Assembly: GCF_017377855.1 (NCBI RefSeq)
Contig: NZ_JAFREP010000020.1
Location: forward strand, 1 to 64,000
DNA length: 64,000 nt
Source of the DNA: Acanthopleuribacter pedis
GTDB taxonomy: Bacteria; Acidobacteriota; Holophagae; Acanthopleuribacterales; Acanthopleuribacteraceae
Direction of reading: 5' to 3'
Position 1 is the stretch's first letter. Each line of letters starts with the position of its first letter. The notes beneath the pieces are model-generated. The model was not told the origin of the DNA. It saw only the letters and a program-made list of their open reading frames with translations, and did not search any database. Below, piece by piece: positions 47,001-54,940 of the stretch. Position numbers and translations under genes: made by a program.

Positions 47001-48689
47001 GACCGTTCGACCGCTAAAGGTTTGGCGCAAGCTTCCGTTGGTGAGTTCCCAATCAAAAGTATAGCCTTCGCCATTGCCCCCAGAAGCGGTGGCGGAAAAA
47101 GACACGGCCGCGCCGACTTCATAGACCGAACCGGCGGCCGGGGCGGTAATTTCCGTTTTAACGGGATCGGTCTGAACAGGATCGACCCGCACCGAAACCA
47201 CCGCCGGCGTCTCGTCGACCAAGCCCTCGTTGTCGCGCGCACGACAGGAAATTTGCACCGTACCCGATTCGTTAAACGTGAAGCTCACACTGCTTCCCTG
47301 ATTTTGCGTGGGTGAAACACCCGCGCCCTCGGCCTGCCATTCGAAACTGTAATTTCCGTTGCCACCGGTCGCCGAAGCCCGCATGCCCAGGCTACCACCG
47401 GCCGTCACACGAAAGGCACCGCCGCTGGTGTCGATGGTCGTCTCTATCGCTTCAACACGCGCCTCGACACGGATGGTCACACTCGCGGGGGTTTCATCAA
47501 TCGCGCCACTCCCGTCTTTGGCGGCACACAAAATCTGAACCGTACCGGGCTCGTTAAAAGTAAATGAAACCGTGCTCCCCTCAGCTTGGGTCGGGGTTAC
47601 GCCGGGCCCCTGGGCCTGCCATTCAAAACCATAATCGCCGTCGCCGCCCGTCGCAGTCGCGCGAAAGGTGAGACTACCGCCCAGGGTCACCGTCGAGGAG
47701 CCATTCGAGGCATCAATGGTTGTATCGATGGGGTCTGGCTGAGCTTCGACCCGTACCGCAAGGGTGGCCGGTGTTGCATCAACCCCATTTGACCCATCGG
47801 ACGCCCGACAAGCCACCCCATAATTTCCGGGCTCGTTGAAGCGAAAAGAAACCGATGCGCCGGAGCTTTGCGCCGGTGAGACCCCCGGCCCGTTCGCAGT
47901 CCAGTCAAATTGATAATTCCCGTCGCCCCCGGTTGCCGATGCGCGAAAACTCAGCGTGGTCCCGGCCGGTACCGTCGGAGGCGTGGTTGGCGAAACGATG
48001 CTGGTTTCAATGGGTTCTACCACTGGATTGACGGTCACCACAAGCACCGCGGGCGTCGCGTCGACATTCCCACCCGAATCTCGGGCGGTGCAAGAAATGG
48101 TGGCGCTGCCGGGCTCGGTAAAACGGAAGGAGACGGCGGAACCCGCGGCTTGCGTTGGGTTGACACCCGCCCCGGTCGCGCTCCAGGTGAAGCTGTAGCC
48201 GCCACTGCCGCCGGTCGCACTCGCCTCAAGCGAAATACTTTGGCCCACCTCAAGCACCGGTGAGTTGGTGGAAGACGAGATCGCTGTATCGATCTCATCG
48301 GCCTCTTGAATCACCATGACGTTCAGCGAGGCGGGCGTGCTATCGGTCTCGCCGTCTTCGTTGGAGGCGGCAACCTCCACGCGATAGTTGCCCAATTCCG
48401 AGAATTGATAGGTCATCGAAGCGCCGGTAAATTCTTCACCCAAACGCTGGTCCGGTACAAAAACGGTCCAATTAAAGGTTACCCCGTCCCGCACATTGGA
48501 ATCCGCGAGGAAGGTTAAACTGTTGCCGAGGGTGACCAACTGGTTCCCCGTGGGCTGGACAATCGTCGTATCAACCTGGGCCTGAAGCCAAGGGCTTCCC
48601 CCAAGCAAAAAAAGGAACAGCCAAAACAATCTGGAAACACCACGACCCATTCCCAACCCAAACTGCGACCACGTTACGGAACCTTTCAT
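41004..48689 (-). CDS. giant secreted protein with about 21 tandem Ig/PKD-like repeats
   Basis: Seen: 2561 residues from an ATG with GGAG at 6-nt spacing (a GTG one codon earlier is less likely). Signal peptide ending near WLQA (38). About 21 repeats of 85-100 residues follow; each opens with a V/I-x-T-x-I-x-x-P line and contains A-x-GG-x-G-x-x-Y-x-F-x-W and a G-x-Y-x-V-x-C-x-A-x-D turn, as in PKD/Ig-like folds. The early repeats (2-6) are the most alike. The last 580 residues differ: several copies of a Y-x-x-H-I-A...W-x-x-I-x-x-I/V-N segment (NNWYTRADIING, GQFWTGIALVNID, NRWQGISVINVND). No LPXTG, PEP-CTERM or clear C-terminal membrane anchor. Inferred: an extracellular adhesin or matrix component. 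Confidence 0.88.
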   Translation of the reverse strand: MKGSVTWSQFGLGMGRGVSRLFWLFLFLLGGSPWLQAQVDTTIVQPTGNQLVTLGNSLTFLADSNVRDGVTFNWTVFVPDQRLGEEFTGASMTYQFSELGNYRVEVAASNEDGETDSTPASLNVMVIQEADEIDTAISSSTNSPVLEVGQSISLEASATGGSGGYSFTWSATGAGVNPTQAAGSAVSFRFTEPGSATISCTARDSGGNVDATPAVLVVTVNPVVEPIETSIVSPTTPPTVPAGTTLSFRASATGGDGNYQFDWTANGPGVSPAQSSGASVSFRFNEPGNYGVACRASDGSNGVDATPATLAVRVEAQPDPIDTTIDASNGSSTVTLGGSLTFRATATGGDGDYGFEWQAQGPGVTPTQAEGSTVSFTFNEPGTVQILCAAKDGSGAIDETPASVTIRVEARVEAIETTIDTSGGAFRVTAGGSLGMRASATGGNGNYSFEWQAEGAGVSPTQNQGSSVSFTFNESGTVQISCRARDNEGLVDETPAVVSVRVDPVQTDPVKTEITAPAAGSVYEVGAAVSFSATASGGNGEGYTFDWELTNGSLRQTFSGRTVSARLEIAGTYTMRCVATDSAGLRDQEGATLSVTTRGVVDTAIVGEIPTELFVGQSLQLSATASGGSEPYSFEWNLTEGNAGGGSFEGSSVVIPLTAPGSYSLVCRATDSQGVADATPAQVSFVVREETNDTPVETSLNPSGSLEVALGQSLTFEAAASGGSGQGYSFNWAISSPERPSVRQGDKNEILFDIPGTWRIAVTAMDSERQSDTSPATAQVTVLDNNTDAVVTTIEPAGELRADLGESMSFRASASGGSGEGYSYDWEVTSPFTTRSFSGQSIGLEFTAEGVWTIRCVAKDGAGTVDPNGATARVTVGGTSNEPVETTITAPQGPVSIQPGTAVAFSATASGGSGTPYRFFWAVSGPGDLPAREAPEVSYTFERPGEYVVRCVAQDSSGVRDETAAEVVVRVAEDGNTDAVDTAIVSPTQTRFNLGDSARFSATAQGGVGEPYDFSWVMLINGEPKTFEGADFEYTFEVAGNYQVTCVARDGEGNVDATPALVRLEVQDGDGNNAPDTKIVSPEGPVRVALGESVTFTAEADGGAGGPYDYTWVLQGSGLSGSTQEGNPVTFTFTEPGTFTLGVSARDAEGTRDTSPATTTISVEGEVPGVETTIVRPGTNVTAPEGSSVLFEAAAEGGEGRGYTFLWRVLDANNRTIDELRGNPVPVDFPTAGRYGVSVAATDGAGNEDPTPATALVTVERGDTETLVTKIVQPLENLTVPIGERVELVAEADGGTGAPYRFEWVIATPTGVSFEDSGSRIGLTLEDPGTYTFTCTAYDSENNPGQPAVRAISVGRGDTELDTRIAEPTQAVVETRVNETVTFRAESDGETGTNRVFFDWRLLDAGGRLVDQFSGQVVYVSVKEPGNYVLEVAARGGDGSRDETPASRALVVNDRDDTFNTVIVEPTADFETEVGAEHLFVADVEGGSSEVRFTWLVTRNGSANVADTYTGREIRLLFDSAGDYSVFCQATDANGQVDTSPDSRRVRVIDPNDGGDAAVAIVEPTADVTAEPGALVTFRAESTGETEVTQFKWALIEETTGAVIRRFSGSRISVDFPVPGSFRVVCEGFTERGTATAAVARQVTISEADGGPLQVRIVSPGEDVRVETGAVVTFSAELTGGEGTINWERLQAGAQTNTQSATGNTASWAFEQAGIYEVVALALDANGTIQDGDRRRVEVTGLGVRIVSPAQREVRLRVGETVTFKGEVTAGGSVQEPYWYFGADPETRSFGDSYSTAFETAGTYQLFFEMQSAGGQTATDFRWIEVAGEEPLEVAILSPGQDSLFAVHEQFDLVAEISGAGDEPLETVWVVNGEAYEGGSRVEDVSIDVPGNYTVVFEALRPRDGLIRADTIQVNVYDPERALIAEIVEPFTDLQLQVGDSVYFEAVTNGTTLGEELTERWEIVNLADGSVVASGPRLGNRAFAQAGSFEVRFIAQTATNQSNVATRRIDVGNFDNTAFSSNDAPERAAGVKPGRYAEIALDRSHYFSVTLTGDTQNLQVDNQIDGTADVTVYRVDAMNQLFALRSLRVSGNRGFTVADLTAGTYLIEFTPVAAGKLNLSFGFAVTVLTPSLYFADVNETDAASTSFGVVNPGNSSAVVELVGYDGSGNIIAEATREIVGNGKLTGDAKAFFGDDAEGVAWIVAQSTKNLQGYSRTESRDGQEAYATSAATKLASELYVPHIAQKTNNWYTRADIINGGANASSGSQIQAAGNNQASLNVVDGFSKDRFRFTEKWDGALPTGAVWARLKETNEQIALAGTEVFGRVDGVRHVAGLSLFDAERDNPNFTYVRQNIYFTHIARDTGQFWTGIALVNIDTVPASMIVRGYGPDGGLVGQKTLTLAAEEKIVELAEQFLVDIGSPANVDWVEIETDSGIVGYELFGTHDGARLAGFEASTSLKTELCFPIVEAGNRWQGISVINVNDSEVTLTFTLFSAAGDVMATRAITSAGKQKVLATVRDLFQLDKVPAAGGWVGLTATAPVAGFELFGNQGGSQMSALKAQ

Positions 48690-48978
48690 CACACACTCCA
48701 GGCAATAGCGGTTTCAAACCTACGACGCGCTGAACGCCCCAAAAACAGCTGCTTCACAATTTCAAAGGCTGTTTGATCAATTCAAAAATACAAGGATGCT
48801 TATCAATATAAATCCCGCTTGAGAGAAAAGAAAGCCGCAAGCTGTAAGAACCCTCACACTCAGCAGAATGACGAATTTTTGACGCTTTTCCGCGTCCCCC
48901 ATAAAACACCGCGCTCTTTCTTACAAAAACTTCGGTAAAATAATGGATCGGATCCAAGCAAGCACAAGGAGCGCACTG

Positions 48979-49434
48979 ATGGCGAATACCAAGGCCGTGG
49001 TGACCGTGATCGGGGTTGGCATCGGGCTGGTTTTTGTCCTCATCCAGGCCTGGCAAAAAGGCCAGGCTCGCCATGTTTACGAACTCCAGCGTTTTCCGCG
49101 GCCCATCCCGATTCCGATCCTACACACCAGCTACACCGCGAGTGCAACCTGGGCGGACACCGCCGCGGACAACCGCCTAAAAATTCTGTGGAACCCGGTT
49201 CCGGTCCCGGCCGCATGGCGGGAGGAGCGCCAACACTTCCAATGCATTGGCAAAGTCCAGCGCAACGAAAACTTTGCGGCCTACGTGCTGGTTTACGACG
49301 ACCGCCTTTTCATCGAAAAAGACACCTTAATTGAACCCATGATTCGCGGTTATGAGTACTTCCAGAAACACGGTAAATATCCCGACGACGTCTTCGAAAC
49401 CCTCAAACCCGACCACTACCGCAAAAAACCCTAA
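48979..49434 (+). CDS. small single-pass membrane protein of unknown function
   Basis: Seen: 151 residues from an ATG with AAGGAG eight bases upstream; a longer frame to 48943 has none. MANTKAVVTVIGVGIGLVFVLIQAW is an uncleaved signal-anchor, followed by a soluble part rich in aromatic and basic residues (HFQCIGKVQRNENFAAYVLVYDDRLFIEKDTLIEP). I know no family for it. Its last four bases overlap the 3' end of the convergent condensation-domain gene. Probably periplasmic. Confidence 0.75.
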   Translation: MANTKAVVTVIGVGIGLVFVLIQAWQKGQARHVYELQRFPRPIPIPILHTSYTASATWADTAADNRLKILWNPVPVPAAWREERQHFQCIGKVQRNENFAAYVLVYDDRLFIEKDTLIEPMIRGYEYFQKHGKYPDDVFETLKPDHYRKKP

Positions 49435-50882
49435 CCCGCGTGGCGCGCTTGGATTTGGCCGCCCGCGGTTTGTTTACGCGTTTGACAAGGATCGGCGTGG
49501 ACCGAGGGCGACGCTACCGGCGCGACGCGCTGCTCGCACAGGGGCGCCAAGATCGGCAGGTCCGCCGCCAGTTGATCCAAAGGACGGTCCGGCTCGCGCG
49601 GGGCGCGATCCAACAGCGTGTTTACCACGCAATCGATCAAACGAACCGCCTCCTCCGACAACACCCGTGGGTCGTAGTTGTAAACAAAGGCGCGGTCACC
49701 CCCCTGTGCCGTTTCGGTAAAAACCACTTCCAACGCATGCGCGAAGTTTTGAAACGGTACATAGGCGACTTTGGCCTTTTTGCCGTCAAAATGGAAATCG
49801 AAGTCGCCCAACTGCAACGCGTTGAAGCTCACATCGAAGAGCGGACCGGAAGCACCGGCTTCACCCAACTTTTCCGCGATATCCGAGGTCGGGCACACCC
49901 CGGCACGGTAATCGCCCATTTGGTCACGCCGCATCGCCGCGAGTAGGCTTTTGAGGGAATTCGTTTCAGCATAACCCCATGGAAAAACCCCACAGGATGC
50001 AAACTGGCCCGACATATTTTTTTGTTTGCGGTTTCGCCGGTTGCTGGAGGGCACCCCCATCAACCAATCCCGCTTTCCGGTGAGGTGGGTGAGCGCCGCG
50101 CCCAGAACGGCCTGAACAACACGAACCGCTTGACTTTGATCCGTCTCCACAAAGCCCTGTAAGCGGTCCTGGCGCTCAGGGGACCAGGTCGACTCGAACA
50201 AACCACGGCCGCCCGGTTGCCCCTGCACGGGCGTGTCGAACAGCGGATTCACTTCCGCGGGCAGCCGCTCGCGCCAGTATGCATCGGCCGGTTTCGGCAC
50301 CCTGAATTCGCCCTTCCGCGCCCAATCAACGAACGAGGGTCGCTCCGGCAATACCACCTTGCAATCGAGCAAGCCGCGGTAGGTAGCCAACACATCGTTG
50401 ACAAACATCGCCATCGACCAACCGTCACAAACCATGTGGTGGCAAACAAAAGCCCATGCGGTGGTGTCCGGTCCCAAGGTGTAAATGCGCGCGCGGTAAA
50501 GTGGACCGCTAAAGAGACTCAACGGGGCGTCGGCCAAACGGCAGGCATCCCTAAAGGCCGCCGCATAGGGATCGGCCGTCTCACCACAATCAACCCATTG
50601 CATGATCGGCACCGCCTCGCGCGGCACTTGAACCAGCTTGTGTCCCGCCTGGTCCCGCTCCAAAACCATCCCAAGCGCGTCGTGCGCACGCAAGGCATGC
50701 TGATAGGCCTGATAAAACAGGGGCGCATCCAACGCGGCGGGAATCGTCACCAAGGAACCCACATTCACCGAGGGCGCCTTGCTTTTCTCCACATAATCCC
50801 ACCAAAAGTCCCGCCGGCCCGGCACCAAATCAATAACCGAACGCTGATCGGATGTCTTTTGCAGTAAACCATGTGTGTTCAT
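49431..50882 (-). CDS. stand-alone condensation-domain (NRPS C/acyltransferase-like) enzyme
   Basis: Seen: 483 residues with the condensation core motif HHMVCDGWS (C3, H-H-x-x-x-D-G near 157-165), an earlier LFSGPLYRARIY segment, FDVSFNAL and a later PFQNFAHALEV/YNYDPRVL region, matching the two-lobed condensation/CAT fold. Known: such domains join acyl or peptidyl thioesters to amines or alcohols; free-standing ones serve as acyltransferases. No adenylation, carrier or thioesterase gene is in the window, so its substrates are unknown. ATG start with a weak GGGGG site. A variable proline/alanine-rich tail (after about 455) is not conserved-looking. Convergent with the small membrane protein gene. 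Confidence 0.87.
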   Translation of the reverse strand: MNTHGLLQKTSDQRSVIDLVPGRRDFWWDYVEKSKAPSVNVGSLVTIPAALDAPLFYQAYQHALRAHDALGMVLERDQAGHKLVQVPREAVPIMQWVDCGETADPYAAAFRDACRLADAPLSLFSGPLYRARIYTLGPDTTAWAFVCHHMVCDGWSMAMFVNDVLATYRGLLDCKVVLPERPSFVDWARKGEFRVPKPADAYWRERLPAEVNPLFDTPVQGQPGGRGLFESTWSPERQDRLQGFVETDQSQAVRVVQAVLGAALTHLTGKRDWLMGVPSSNRRNRKQKNMSGQFASCGVFPWGYAETNSLKSLLAAMRRDQMGDYRAGVCPTSDIAEKLGEAGASGPLFDVSFNALQLGDFDFHFDGKKAKVAYVPFQNFAHALEVVFTETAQGGDRAFVYNYDPRVLSEEAVRLIDCVVNTLLDRAPREPDRPLDQLAADLPILAPLCEQRVAPVASPSVHADPCQTRKQTAGGQIQARHAG

Positions 50883-51406
50883 AACGCCCCCAGGCTAACG
50901 GTAATCGAGGTTGGTTGCGCAAAGGAACGCGGTCCAACTTTGCGCCAACGCACTTCACAAAAAGCAGCCACTTCAGCAAACTCACACAAAAATTCCAAAA
51001 ACACATTTTCTGAAAATTCAAACAAAGAATATGGTGATTTTGTGAAGATCGCGAAGAAACTATAGAGATTTAACTTCATTGTTTGCTTATACTTAGCAAA
51101 CATCCCCAGTTCACAGCTCAATATAATCAAAATCCAGAAAAAGAAAATTCAAAACCGCAAGAAAACACAACAATTCCGTCGCAACAGCATGAAGAAGTCT
51201 CTGGAAACAGACTTTCCAAACCTCGCGCAACCAGCATAAACACAACAATTCAAAGCACTTAAGATACCCACGCTCGTTTACGCACCTGTCGCGACGCAAA
51301 CCGATTTTTCCCAAACGTGATTCACGCGCACGTTTCCCATCCGCGCACTTCACCCACGCACCACGACCCAAGCCGGCAGCTTCACCCGCGGCGATAAAAG
51401 ACGGCG
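50883..51406. other. A/T-rich intergenic region with operator-like palindrome
   Basis: 524 bp, much richer in A and T than its surroundings, with no supported gene. A perfect 8-bp dyad TGTTTGCT-tatactt-AGCAAACA sits at 51080-51102, about 200 bp upstream of the condensation-domain gene. No convincing -35/-10 pair in either direction. Confidence 0.5.
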
Positions 51407-53668
51407 TTAATTAGCCTGGCACAACCATTCACGCGCCCAATTACGCCCTTTCTCAAAATAATTGCCTTGGCAATGAAGGGTCTTCAACGGTTCGGGCAAC
51501 ATCGGTAAGCCGCGTAACTGGTTGTTGGCCACATTGAGGGTTTCCAAGTACTCCGGTAACCAATCGATTTGGCTGATTCGGTTGTTGCTGCAATTGAGGT
51601 ACATCAAAAATCGCGGCCATTTTTGGGGGAGTTCGGTCAACTGGTTGCCGCTGCAATCCAAATAACGCAAACGCGGTGGCAGGTCGGGAAGCCGCGTCAG
51701 CCCCAAGTTGGCGCAAATCAAAAACTCGAGTTGCTGGAGCTGGTCGAGCCCACCCAAGCTGCGAATGCCTTTTTCGCGGCTTAAATCCAAACGGGTAATG
51801 GCTTTGGCCTCTTCCACATCCAAACCCCCGTCCCCGTTTTGGTCGTGCAAACCCACCAAATACGCCATCAAACGCCCGTCGGTCAGCGCGATGTAACGAC
51901 GCCCGGCCGGGCGTTCTCGCTCACGCGGCGCGGGTTCGGGGGTGGTCGCCGATGTGGCCGGGACCGTTTCCACCGCCGGTTCGGCTGTCTCGGGTTTCAC
52001 ATCTTCAACCCCGCTGTCTGGAGCCGCGCTTTCGCGGCCGTTCCCGGCAACCGAACCCGTCGCGTCCCCATCCAAACCCGTGCTCGTCGGCTCGGGACCG
52101 TCGGGTTCCCCGGCCGCTTGTTGTTCTTCAGCCACGCTTTTGGTGGATGCCGCGGCGTCCTCCCCGTCACCGGCCGTGGACCCGTCGCGCGCCGGCTTCG
52201 CCTGGGTTTCATGCCTGTCACCGGCCGCAACCGCGGTTTCGGAACCATCAGACGGCTTGCTACCCTGCTCATGCGGCGGTTCAGCGTCGCGCCCCTCCCG
52301 CCGCGACGACGGGTTTTCCACCGCGTGTTCCGGTCGGTCCCCAACGAGATTCACGTCCGAGGCGTCCCGGCCACTCGCCGCACGCTGTCGGCGCCGCGCT
52401 TCAATCAGCTCGGCCCGACTGGTCCCCGCGGCGGGCACACTCGGATGACCCGTTGCAGCGGCCCCAACGGCCGGCGGGCTTTCGGCGCTCCGCAATCCCA
52501 GCAGGTTAAAATTGAGTTCGGCCAAACCCAAGCTCAAAATCAGCAGCACCCCCAACAACGCGCGGTGCCAAATCGGCGATTCACGGGATTCCAGAAGATC
52601 CTGGGGAAAGAAGTCCCGTTCCAAGGTGATATTGGAAAGCGACCCGTCTGCTTCACTCAACTCTTTGACAAAGGCATCCAAATCACCGCTAAAAAAACTG
52701 TTATCTTGGCGCGCAATATACTGCAAAAGCTCTAGATAGGCTTTTCGCAGGGCTGAACCGTCGGCGTAGCGTTCTTCGGGGTTGTTTTTACAACAGGCCG
52801 CGATGAATTTGTTAATGCGGTCAGTAACGCGACGGTTGAGTACGTCCACCGCCGAGGGTGAACCGGGATCCGGGAACCCACCGCTCAACAAAAACGAAAG
52901 CGTGGCCCCGAAGGAATACACATCGCTGCTCGCGCCCACCATGGTATCGATTTGGTGCATCAATTGATCGCGCTGCTCCGGCGAGGCAAACATAATGGTG
53001 CCGCCCACCTCCATCTGGTGACGGCTGGGAATCGAATCGCCGCGCTCCGGCAACAAGCGGTAGGCAAAACCGAAATCGCACAATTTGATGCGCCCTTTTT
53101 TGTCGAGCAACATGTTGTTCGGTTTGATGTCCCCGTGAACCACCCCTTTGCCGTGAATGTAGGCCAAAGCCTTGGCCACATCACTCATCCACACCAACAC
53201 AAATTCAGGGCGCAGGCGCTGATCCGAGGCGCGCGCTTTTTGAAACACATCGTAAAGGTTGTGGTCCGTTTGGTATTCCGAGGTAAAGTACACCCGTTCC
53301 GTGTTCGGCAAAAAATCGATGTCGTACACACCCATCACGTTCTCGTGGTGGAGGTTACGCAACAACGACAGCTCGTGAATGAGAATGTCGCGCGCATGGC
53401 TGGACTCGGCCAAACCGCTCGGCAGCAACTTCAGCGCTTCTTTCAAACCCACCGGGTTTTCCACCAAATACACGTCACCCGTCGCACCCGAACCCAAATG
53501 CCGAACAACCTTGTATTTGTCGGCGATCAGCACACCTTCGCTGAACTCAATCGGCAGGGAAGGGACTTCATTAATGGCCGAAAAAGCGGCGTGTTGGTAG
53601 CCTGAAGCTTGATACGCCTCGTCTGGGGCCTGGTACGCCTCATCGGAGGAAGCGTCGGAATGTGCCAT
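51407..53668 (-). CDS. transmembrane Ser/Thr protein kinase with EF-hand and LRR ectodomain
   Basis: Seen: 753 residues. Kinase domain about 50-315: glycine loop GSGATGDVY (59-67), Lys80 in EALKLL, catalytic loop VVHGDIKPNN (Asp180; Gly instead of Arg before it), DFG 198-200. One membrane helix about 370-391. A charged, Ala/Glu/Asp-rich linker (395-588), an EF-hand-like DQNGDGGLDVEE (609-620), then leucine-rich repeats to the C-terminus (LDCSGNQLTELP, LNCSNNRISQI, LNVANNQLRGLP). Known: Pkn/PknB-type bacterial kinases sense through extracytoplasmic domains. Inferred: the LRR side faces the periplasm and reads a ligand or calcium; loss of the RD arginine suggests a different mode of activation-loop control. 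Confidence 0.9.
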   Translation of the reverse strand: MAHSDASSDEAYQAPDEAYQASGYQHAAFSAINEVPSLPIEFSEGVLIADKYKVVRHLGSGATGDVYLVENPVGLKEALKLLPSGLAESSHARDILIHELSLLRNLHHENVMGVYDIDFLPNTERVYFTSEYQTDHNLYDVFQKARASDQRLRPEFVLVWMSDVAKALAYIHGKGVVHGDIKPNNMLLDKKGRIKLCDFGFAYRLLPERGDSIPSRHQMEVGGTIMFASPEQRDQLMHQIDTMVGASSDVYSFGATLSFLLSGGFPDPGSPSAVDVLNRRVTDRINKFIAACCKNNPEERYADGSALRKAYLELLQYIARQDNSFFSGDLDAFVKELSEADGSLSNITLERDFFPQDLLESRESPIWHRALLGVLLILSLGLAELNFNLLGLRSAESPPAVGAAATGHPSVPAAGTSRAELIEARRRQRAASGRDASDVNLVGDRPEHAVENPSSRREGRDAEPPHEQGSKPSDGSETAVAAGDRHETQAKPARDGSTAGDGEDAAASTKSVAEEQQAAGEPDGPEPTSTGLDGDATGSVAGNGRESAAPDSGVEDVKPETAEPAVETVPATSATTPEPAPRERERPAGRRYIALTDGRLMAYLVGLHDQNGDGGLDVEEAKAITRLDLSREKGIRSLGGLDQLQQLEFLICANLGLTRLPDLPPRLRYLDCSGNQLTELPQKWPRFLMYLNCSNNRISQIDWLPEYLETLNVANNQLRGLPMLPEPLKTLHCQGNYFEKGRNWAREWLCQAN

Positions 53669-53893
53669 AAACAGTCGTCCTCGCTGGTCGTCGGCAAGTT
53701 GGTGGGTTGGGGCGAAAGCGCTTGGCTGATTCTAACGCATGGACCGGGGGTCGCGACGCCGAAAAACGAAATCCCGAACCCGCCCAAAAAACCTATCGGC
53801 GCTTGGGCGCGGCGTTATGAGCCCTACCGCGTTCGGTCACCCCGAATCAGCCGCGCTGCTTAGGTCTTAATACGCGGCGTCACCGCAATCCCT

Positions 53894-54940
53894 CTACTTG
53901 GTGAACCGCTTCTTGTCCATGGCTTTTTTGAAGGCTTCCTCGTTGGAAACCTTGCCTGCCTTAACCAACTCCTGTAAACAATCATCCATGGTGATCATGC
54001 CGTAGGCACGACCGGTCTGGATGTAGGAGTAGAGTTTGGTGCTGTCGCCCGCGCGAATAATGCCGGGCAGGGGCGGGGTATACAGCAAAATCTCGTGGGC
54101 GGCCCAGCGCCGGGAGCCGTCGGCACTGCGCAATAACTGTTGCGCCACAATGCCCTGCAGCGAAAACGACAGCATGGTGCGCACCTGGTTCTTTTGGTTT
54201 TGCGGGAACACGTCGACGATGCGGTCGATGGTTTTGGGCGCGCTGTTGGTGTGCAGGGTCCCGAATACCAAAATCCCCATTTCGGTGGCGGTCAGGGCCA
54301 ATTCGATGGTTTCGCGGTCACGCATCTCACCGACCAGAATCACGTTGGCGTCGCTGCGGATGGCGGTACGCAGACCGGAGGAAAAGCTATCGGTATCCTC
54401 GCCCACCTCGCGGTGAGAAATCATGCATTTTTTCTTGGGATGCATAAATTCGACCGGCTCTTCAATGGTGATAATCCGGTCGGCTTGGTTGGTGTTGATG
54501 TGGTCGATAATCGCGGCCAAGGTCGTTGATTTACCACTACCCGTGGGGCCGGTCACCAAAAACAGACCGGCCGCCACTTGGCCGAAGGTTTTAAAAACCG
54601 CGGGCGCTTCTAAATCATCGAGCGACAGAATTTTGCTGGGGATAACGCGAAAAATGGCGCCGAGGCCGCCCGCGTAACGAAAGTAATTGGCACGAAAACG
54701 CGCGCGATCACCCAACTCATAGGCAAAATCGAGATCACCCGTTTTCATGAAGCGATGCCAAGGTTCGTCGCCACAAATTTCACTGAGGTAACCGGCCATG
54801 GCCTCACGCGTGAGCTCCGGCATGGCCAGGGGCACAATCTCCCCGTTTTGACGGATCTTGGGCGCCAAACCTTCTTCCAGGTGGAGGTCGGATCCTTTGC
54901 GCGACAGCATTTCGTCGAACAACACATCAATACTAGCCAT
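53894..54940 (-). CDS. pilT: PilT-family type IV pilus retraction ATPase
   Basis: Seen: 348 residues from an ATG with GAGGTAG upstream; an earlier in-frame start would add 26 residues without a site. Walker A GPTGSGKS (about 131-138), Asp box IITIEEPVEF, Walker B ANVILVGEMRD with the catalytic glutamate, His box GTLHTNS. Known: PilT hexamers depolymerise pilin for twitching and DNA uptake. Odd: the canonical AIRAL-type tail is not obvious; the C-terminus ends in KKAMDKKRFTK. The 5' end overlaps the 3' end of the adjoining PilT-like gene by 8 bp, so the two are co-translated. Confidence 0.9.
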   Translation of the reverse strand: MASIDVLFDEMLSRKGSDLHLEEGLAPKIRQNGEIVPLAMPELTREAMAGYLSEICGDEPWHRFMKTGDLDFAYELGDRARFRANYFRYAGGLGAIFRVIPSKILSLDDLEAPAVFKTFGQVAAGLFLVTGPTGSGKSTTLAAIIDHINTNQADRIITIEEPVEFMHPKKKCMISHREVGEDTDSFSSGLRTAIRSDANVILVGEMRDRETIELALTATEMGILVFGTLHTNSAPKTIDRIVDVFPQNQKNQVRTMLSFSLQGIVAQQLLRSADGSRRWAAHEILLYTPPLPGIIRAGDSTKLYSYIQTGRAYGMITMDDCLQELVKAGKVSNEEAFKKAMDKKRFTK

